A stretch of 10,474 nt of DNA from Clostridium sp. CAG:590 (GTDB lineage: Bacteria > Bacillota > Clostridia > Lachnospirales > Lachnospiraceae), in contig HF987777.1 of assembly GCA_000431135.1 (NCBI GenBank), positions 1-10,474 on the forward strand, given 5' to 3'. Below are positions 7,993-10,474 of the stretch, piece by piece. The notes beneath the pieces are model-generated. The model searched no databases. It saw only the letters and a list, made by a program, of their open reading frames with translations, and was not told the origin of the DNA. A program made the position numbers and the translations under genes. Position 1 is the first letter of the stretch; each line of letters begins with the position of its first letter.

Positions 7993-8030
7993 TCTACCGG
8001 TATCATACTCTGATTATCTGATAACAAAAT

Positions 8031-8080
8031 AAGGATAGATCATCATCAGCCACACACAAACCGATTATAATCTATCCCTT
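8031..8080 (-). repeat. Inverted repeat bracketing the -10 box of the binding-protein promoter
   Basis: On the minus strand GGATAGAT (8070-8077) pairs with ATCTATCC (8033-8040), extendable to about 10 pairs with one bulged G, and the loop is 29 bases. The right arm is followed by TTATTTTG. As RNA from malFG readthrough it could be a long-loop terminator. As DNA the arms flank the TATAAT box and could be operator half-sites about 37 bases apart. Confidence 0.45.
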
Positions 8081-8092
8081 TTACATATGCAA
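8064..8092 (-). promoter_or_regulatory. Sigma-A promoter for the solute-binding protein gene
   Basis: The minus strand shows TTGCAT (8087-8092), exactly 17 bases, then a perfect TATAAT (8064-8069). The -35 has the important TTG but matches only 3 of 6 positions. Transcription would begin near 8057, leaving a leader of about 100 bases before the start codon at 7954. This supports expression of the binding protein separate from the malFG pair. Confidence 0.55.
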
Positions 8093-8126
8093 TTATAACT
8101 TATACTACACTTATGTCATATATCCA

Positions 8127-9017
8127 TCAGCCTTTTACCGCTCCTGACATGCCATCGGTGTAATAACGCTGCATGATAACAAACAGAATCGCAATCGGAA
8201 TGGATACAAGAACCGCACCCGCTGCAAATCTTGTATACCACTGATAAATATTCTCTTTCTCCAACATATTCCAAAGACCGATCGCCACCGTATAATACTG
8301 TGCATCCGTTCCAATAATAACCTTTGCCATAATGAAATCAATCCATGGTGCCATAAATGAAGTCAATACGGTATAGACAATGATTGGCTTAGCAAGCGGA
8401 ATTGTAATCTTTGTGAAAACATCCCATTTCGTTGCTCCATCAATATATGCCGCTTCATCGATTGTCTTCGGAATCGTATCAAAAAATCCTTTTGCTACAT
8501 AAAACTGCAGAATTGATGCACCACCAGAATACAGTAAGATCAAAGCCACTAATTTCAGATTACCCTGGGTCAAACCAATTCCTTTTAAGATATAATATAC
8601 GGCGATCATTGACATAAAGCCCGGAAACATTCCAAGGATCAACGCTACATTTAACATTGGCTTTCTGGCTTTAAAACGGAGTCTCGACATAACAAATGCA
8701 ATGGACACCAGATAAAAAGTTGCTAAAATGCAAGAGATGATCGCTACAAATAATGTATTTCCAAACCATCTTGGGAAGTTGAAGATATCGGTATCCGTCA
8801 GCAATGTCGTATAGTTGCTAAGGGTCCACGATTGAGGAATAAATGTTGTGGAGTAAGAACCCTTGCCTGCCCGGAACGATGTCATGATCACCCAAAAAAT
8901 TGGTAAGACCCATATGAAAGCTACTATGCCTAATCCAACATGTACCAGAATGTTTCCAATGACTGTACTTGTTTTCTCTTTATTTTTCTTAATTCCTGTT
9001 GTCTTATTTTTCATCAT
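8127..9017 (-). CDS. malG: Sugar ABC importer permease, MalG-like
   Basis: This 296-residue inner-membrane permease forms the translocation pore with the MalF-like subunit. About six hydrophobic segments are visible, at roughly 23-45, 86-110, 122-144, 156-175, 210-232 and 263-282. The cytoplasmic EAA loop that docks the ATPase is at 188-207 (EAAYIDGATKWDVFTKITIP). The C-terminus (YTDGMSGAVKG) matches the end typical of maltodextrin-type MalG proteins, so an alpha-glucan or related oligosaccharide is a reasonable but unproven substrate. The start at 9017 overlaps the malF-like stop by 4 bases, and AGGAGG is 7 bases upstream. A second ATG follows at once at 9014, so a product one residue shorter is possible. 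No ATPase gene follows, so a shared MsmX-like ATPase encoded elsewhere is the likely partner. Confidence 0.93.
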   Translation of the reverse strand: MMKNKTTGIKKNKEKTSTVIGNILVHVGLGIVAFIWVLPIFWVIMTSFRAGKGSYSTTFIPQSWTLSNYTTLLTDTDIFNFPRWFGNTLFVAIISCILATFYLVSIAFVMSRLRFKARKPMLNVALILGMFPGFMSMIAVYYILKGIGLTQGNLKLVALILLYSGGASILQFYVAKGFFDTIPKTIDEAAYIDGATKWDVFTKITIPLAKPIIVYTVLTSFMAPWIDFIMAKVIIGTDAQYYTVAIGLWNMLEKENIYQWYTRFAAGAVLVSIPIAILFVIMQRYYTDGMSGAVKG

Positions 9018-10384
9018 TGAAATTCCTCCTCATTCTTATATGCTCCCGTTTTTCTGTATGCTGCAAGCGAGAATACTGCGGAAAGAATAAATACCATAAT
9101 ACCAATGACTGCTCCATAGTTGTAATCCTTCATGTCGATGGTTAATTTGTATAACCACGTTACCAAAAGGTCTGTCTTACCGGCTGTTCCATTATGATAA
9201 CTCATCGCTGCCGGCGCACCCTTTGTCAGCAGATAAATAACATTGAAATTATTGATATTACCAATGAACTGTGTGATTAAATAAGGAGTTGTAATAAACA
9301 ACATATATGGTAATGTAATCTTGAAAAAGATCACAACCTTATTTGCACCGTCAATCTTAGCTGCCTCATATAATTCACCCGGAATATTCTGTAAGATACC
9401 TGTTGTCTGCAGCATCGTATACGGAACGCCAATCCAGAGATTTACAACAATGATCGTAATTCTTGCCCATGTTGTATTTGTCCAGAATGGAAGACTCTTT
9501 TCAATCAATCCAAGCTGTTTCAATAATACATTCACTGCGCCTTCCGGCTGTAACATTGTCCGCATTACCAACAACGATACAAACTGCGGGATTGCAATGG
9601 ATAAAATAAATATAAATCTCCAAAATCCTTTTGCTTTTGTCTTCTTTCTGTTAATAACCATTGCTAAGATAATACCTAAAATATAATTCAGTAATGTAGC
9701 AAATACTGCCCATACCAACGTCCATCCAAGCACATGCCAGAACGCAGTTCCAAGCCCACTGTTTGCATTAAACAGTTCTTTGAAGTTAGCAAATCCAACC
9801 CAGTCAAACAACTGTCCGGGCGGTTGATGGTTCCGGTCATAATTCGTGAATGCCATGCAGCTCATAAACACTAATGGCATAACCGTAAACAGGATCACAC
9901 ATACAACAGGAAGTGCTAATAATAATTTATAAATATTATTGTCAAACAACGATTTCACATCTTCCACAAATGTTGGCAAATGTTGTTTCTTCTTCGTAAT
10001 CACCTGTGCTTTATATGCTGATTTCAGGGAAGCTGTCCATACAAGGATAAATGCCGCGATCACAAAAAATGTAATAACACCATACAGCAAACACAACATG
10101 GAATTATCTCCCTGCGTGTATTCATAAATCTGCTTTGCCTCATTAAACGTTTCCTCCCCTGTCGAAGTTCCAAGAGTGATAAAATCTTTGATAAACCCTG
10201 CTCCCCTCGTTACCATATAAAATATAAATACTGCCTCAACTGCCAAAAACATAAGACCTTTGATCATCTGTTTTCTTGCCATATTTCCAAGTCCCATGAA
10301 AAGTATACTCAGCTTCGTTAAGACATCCCCATGAAGGATTGCATTTCTTACCTTGATCTCATCTATACTATTTCCTGCTCTCAT
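9014..10384 (-). CDS. malF: Sugar ABC importer permease, MalF-like with extended N-terminus
   Basis: This 456-residue permease is the likely partner of the downstream MalG-like protein. About eight hydrophobic segments can be seen: two in an N-terminal extension (about 41-59 and 98-118) and six in the permease core (about 152-176, 214-244, 255-277, 307-326, 360-385 and 424-443). Eight segments fit the MalF pattern rather than the six-segment permeases of about 300 residues. The EAA loop for ATPase docking is at 340-359 (EAAKIDGANKVVIFFKITLP). The core has typical MalF motifs such as WVGFANFKELF and LWIGVPYTMLQTTGILQNIP. The ATG at 10384 has AAAGGAG ending 9 bases upstream. It overlaps malG by 4 bases. 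No binding-protein gene lies between it and the window edge, but one could lie beyond. Substrate preference for maltose-type sugars is family inference. Confidence 0.93.
   Translation of the reverse strand: MRAGNSIDEIKVRNAILHGDVLTKLSILFMGLGNMARKQMIKGLMFLAVEAVFIFYMVTRGAGFIKDFITLGTSTGEETFNEAKQIYEYTQGDNSMLCLLYGVITFFVIAAFILVWTASLKSAYKAQVITKKKQHLPTFVEDVKSLFDNNIYKLLLALPVVCVILFTVMPLVFMSCMAFTNYDRNHQPPGQLFDWVGFANFKELFNANSGLGTAFWHVLGWTLVWAVFATLLNYILGIILAMVINRKKTKAKGFWRFIFILSIAIPQFVSLLVMRTMLQPEGAVNVLLKQLGLIEKSLPFWTNTTWARITIIVVNLWIGVPYTMLQTTGILQNIPGELYEAAKIDGANKVVIFFKITLPYMLFITTPYLITQFIGNINNFNVIYLLTKGAPAAMSYHNGTAGKTDLLVTWLYKLTIDMKDYNYGAVIGIMVFILSAVFSLAAYRKTGAYKNEEEFQ
9025..9030 (-). promoter_or_regulatory. 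Ribosome binding site of the malG-like gene
   Basis: AGGAGG on the minus strand lies inside the end of the malF-like frame, 7 bases before the ATG at 9017 and 10 bases before the ATG at 9014. The first ATG has the better spacing and forms the ATGA overlap with the upstream stop. Confidence 0.8.
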
Positions 10385-10423
10385 CCCTCTAATCTCCTTT
10401 CTTCCTCATATACACCTTGCCGT

Positions 10424-10471
10424 GTTAGATGATATCTAAAAATAATATGTTATTCTTACATATCATCCAAC
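10424..10471 (-). repeat. 12-base inverted repeat upstream of the malF-like gene
   Basis: On the minus strand GTTGGATGATAT (10460-10471) is matched by ATATCATCTAAC (10424-10435), 11 of 12 complementary as DNA and 12 of 12 as RNA if a G-U pair is allowed. The loop is 24 bases. No T-run follows the hairpin, so it is not an intrinsic terminator. One arm overlaps the proposed -35 and the other covers the expected transcription start, an arrangement expected for a repressor operator pair. Confidence 0.55.
10442..10470 (-). promoter_or_regulatory. Likely promoter of the malFG pair
   Basis: The minus strand shows TTGGAT (10465-10470), 17 bases, then TATTAT (10442-10447). The -10 matches 5 of 6 and the -35 matches 3 of 6 including TTG. 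Transcription would start near 10435, at the edge of the downstream arm of the inverted repeat, with a leader of about 50 bases. The window ends just beyond, so the upstream context is unseen. Confidence 0.45.
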
Positions 10472-10474
10472 AAC

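Larger units (their letters stand above)
7955..8126. other. Intergenic region between the malG-like and binding-protein genes
   Basis: No gene fits in these 172 bases. They hold a promoter-like element, an inverted repeat bracketing its -10 box, a near-palindrome TTGCATATGTAA over the -35 (8081-8092), a perfect 8-base palindrome TACCGGTA (7995-8002), a direct repeat of GGTTAAG, and the binding-protein ribosome binding site (GGAG at 7960-7963). The density of short symmetric elements suggests a regulated leader. Confidence 0.6.

Noticed and set aside
9321..9686. Plus-strand open frame of 121 codons
   Set aside because: It is antisense to the MalF-like gene. Open frames antisense to hydrophobic genes are common, and the translation shows no family features.
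10445..10460. Possible catabolite-response element upstream of malF (TGTAAGAATAACA)
   Set aside because: It has TGTAA and ACA ends but lacks the central CG and the symmetry required of a CcpA site.
1..10474. Defence system, prophage, integrative element or biosynthetic cluster
   Set aside because: Every gene belongs to a core transport, translation or cell-wall family, strand use is uniform, and no transposase, integrase, attachment repeat or CRISPR-like spacing was seen.

Overview
All seven recognisable genes in this window lie on the minus strand, so transcription runs from high to low coordinates. No convincing plus-strand gene, tRNA, rRNA, insertion sequence, phage gene or CRISPR array was seen. 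Base composition is AT-rich with Lys-, Ile- and Asn-rich proteins. Strong AGGAGG-type ribosome binding sites, GTG starts and Gram-positive style wall proteins point to a low-GC Firmicute. The best match is a gut-type clostridium of the Lachnospiraceae kind, which is an inference from gene content and not a species call.

Region 1 (about 10474 down to 6272) is a carbohydrate ABC importer. A MalF-like permease (10384-9014) is followed by a MalG-like permease (9017-8127) with a 4-base stop/start overlap. A 172-base gap follows, then a large LplA/LipO-type solute-binding lipoprotein (7954-6272). No ATPase is encoded here, so the importer probably uses an ATPase encoded elsewhere, as MsmX-type systems do. 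Both the malF-like gene and the binding protein have a promoter-like element with 17-base spacing that is entangled with an inverted repeat. This suggests separate regulation of the two parts.

Region 2 (about 6257 down to 2247) is a compact operon. A good sigma-A promoter (TTTACA, 17 bases, extended TACAAT) drives a single-pass membrane TPR protein. The ribosome-splitting GTPase HflX follows 12 bases later. An ABC-F protein of the Uup/YfmR type comes next, overlapping hflX by 4 bases. HflX and the ABC-F protein are both ribosome-associated in characterised relatives, so their translational coupling suggests a ribosome rescue or stress unit. The TPR partner has no known function.

Region 3 (2166 down to 25) is a secreted wall hydrolase with three bacterial SH3 domains, a LytD-like glucosaminidase domain and a C-terminal cadherin-like beta-sandwich. 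Its true start is probably 25 codons inside the longest open frame.

Most of the content is core or housekeeping. The least explained items are the inverted repeats around the two importer promoters, the binding-protein gene with its own promoter behind malFG, and the TPR-hflX-ABC-F operon.
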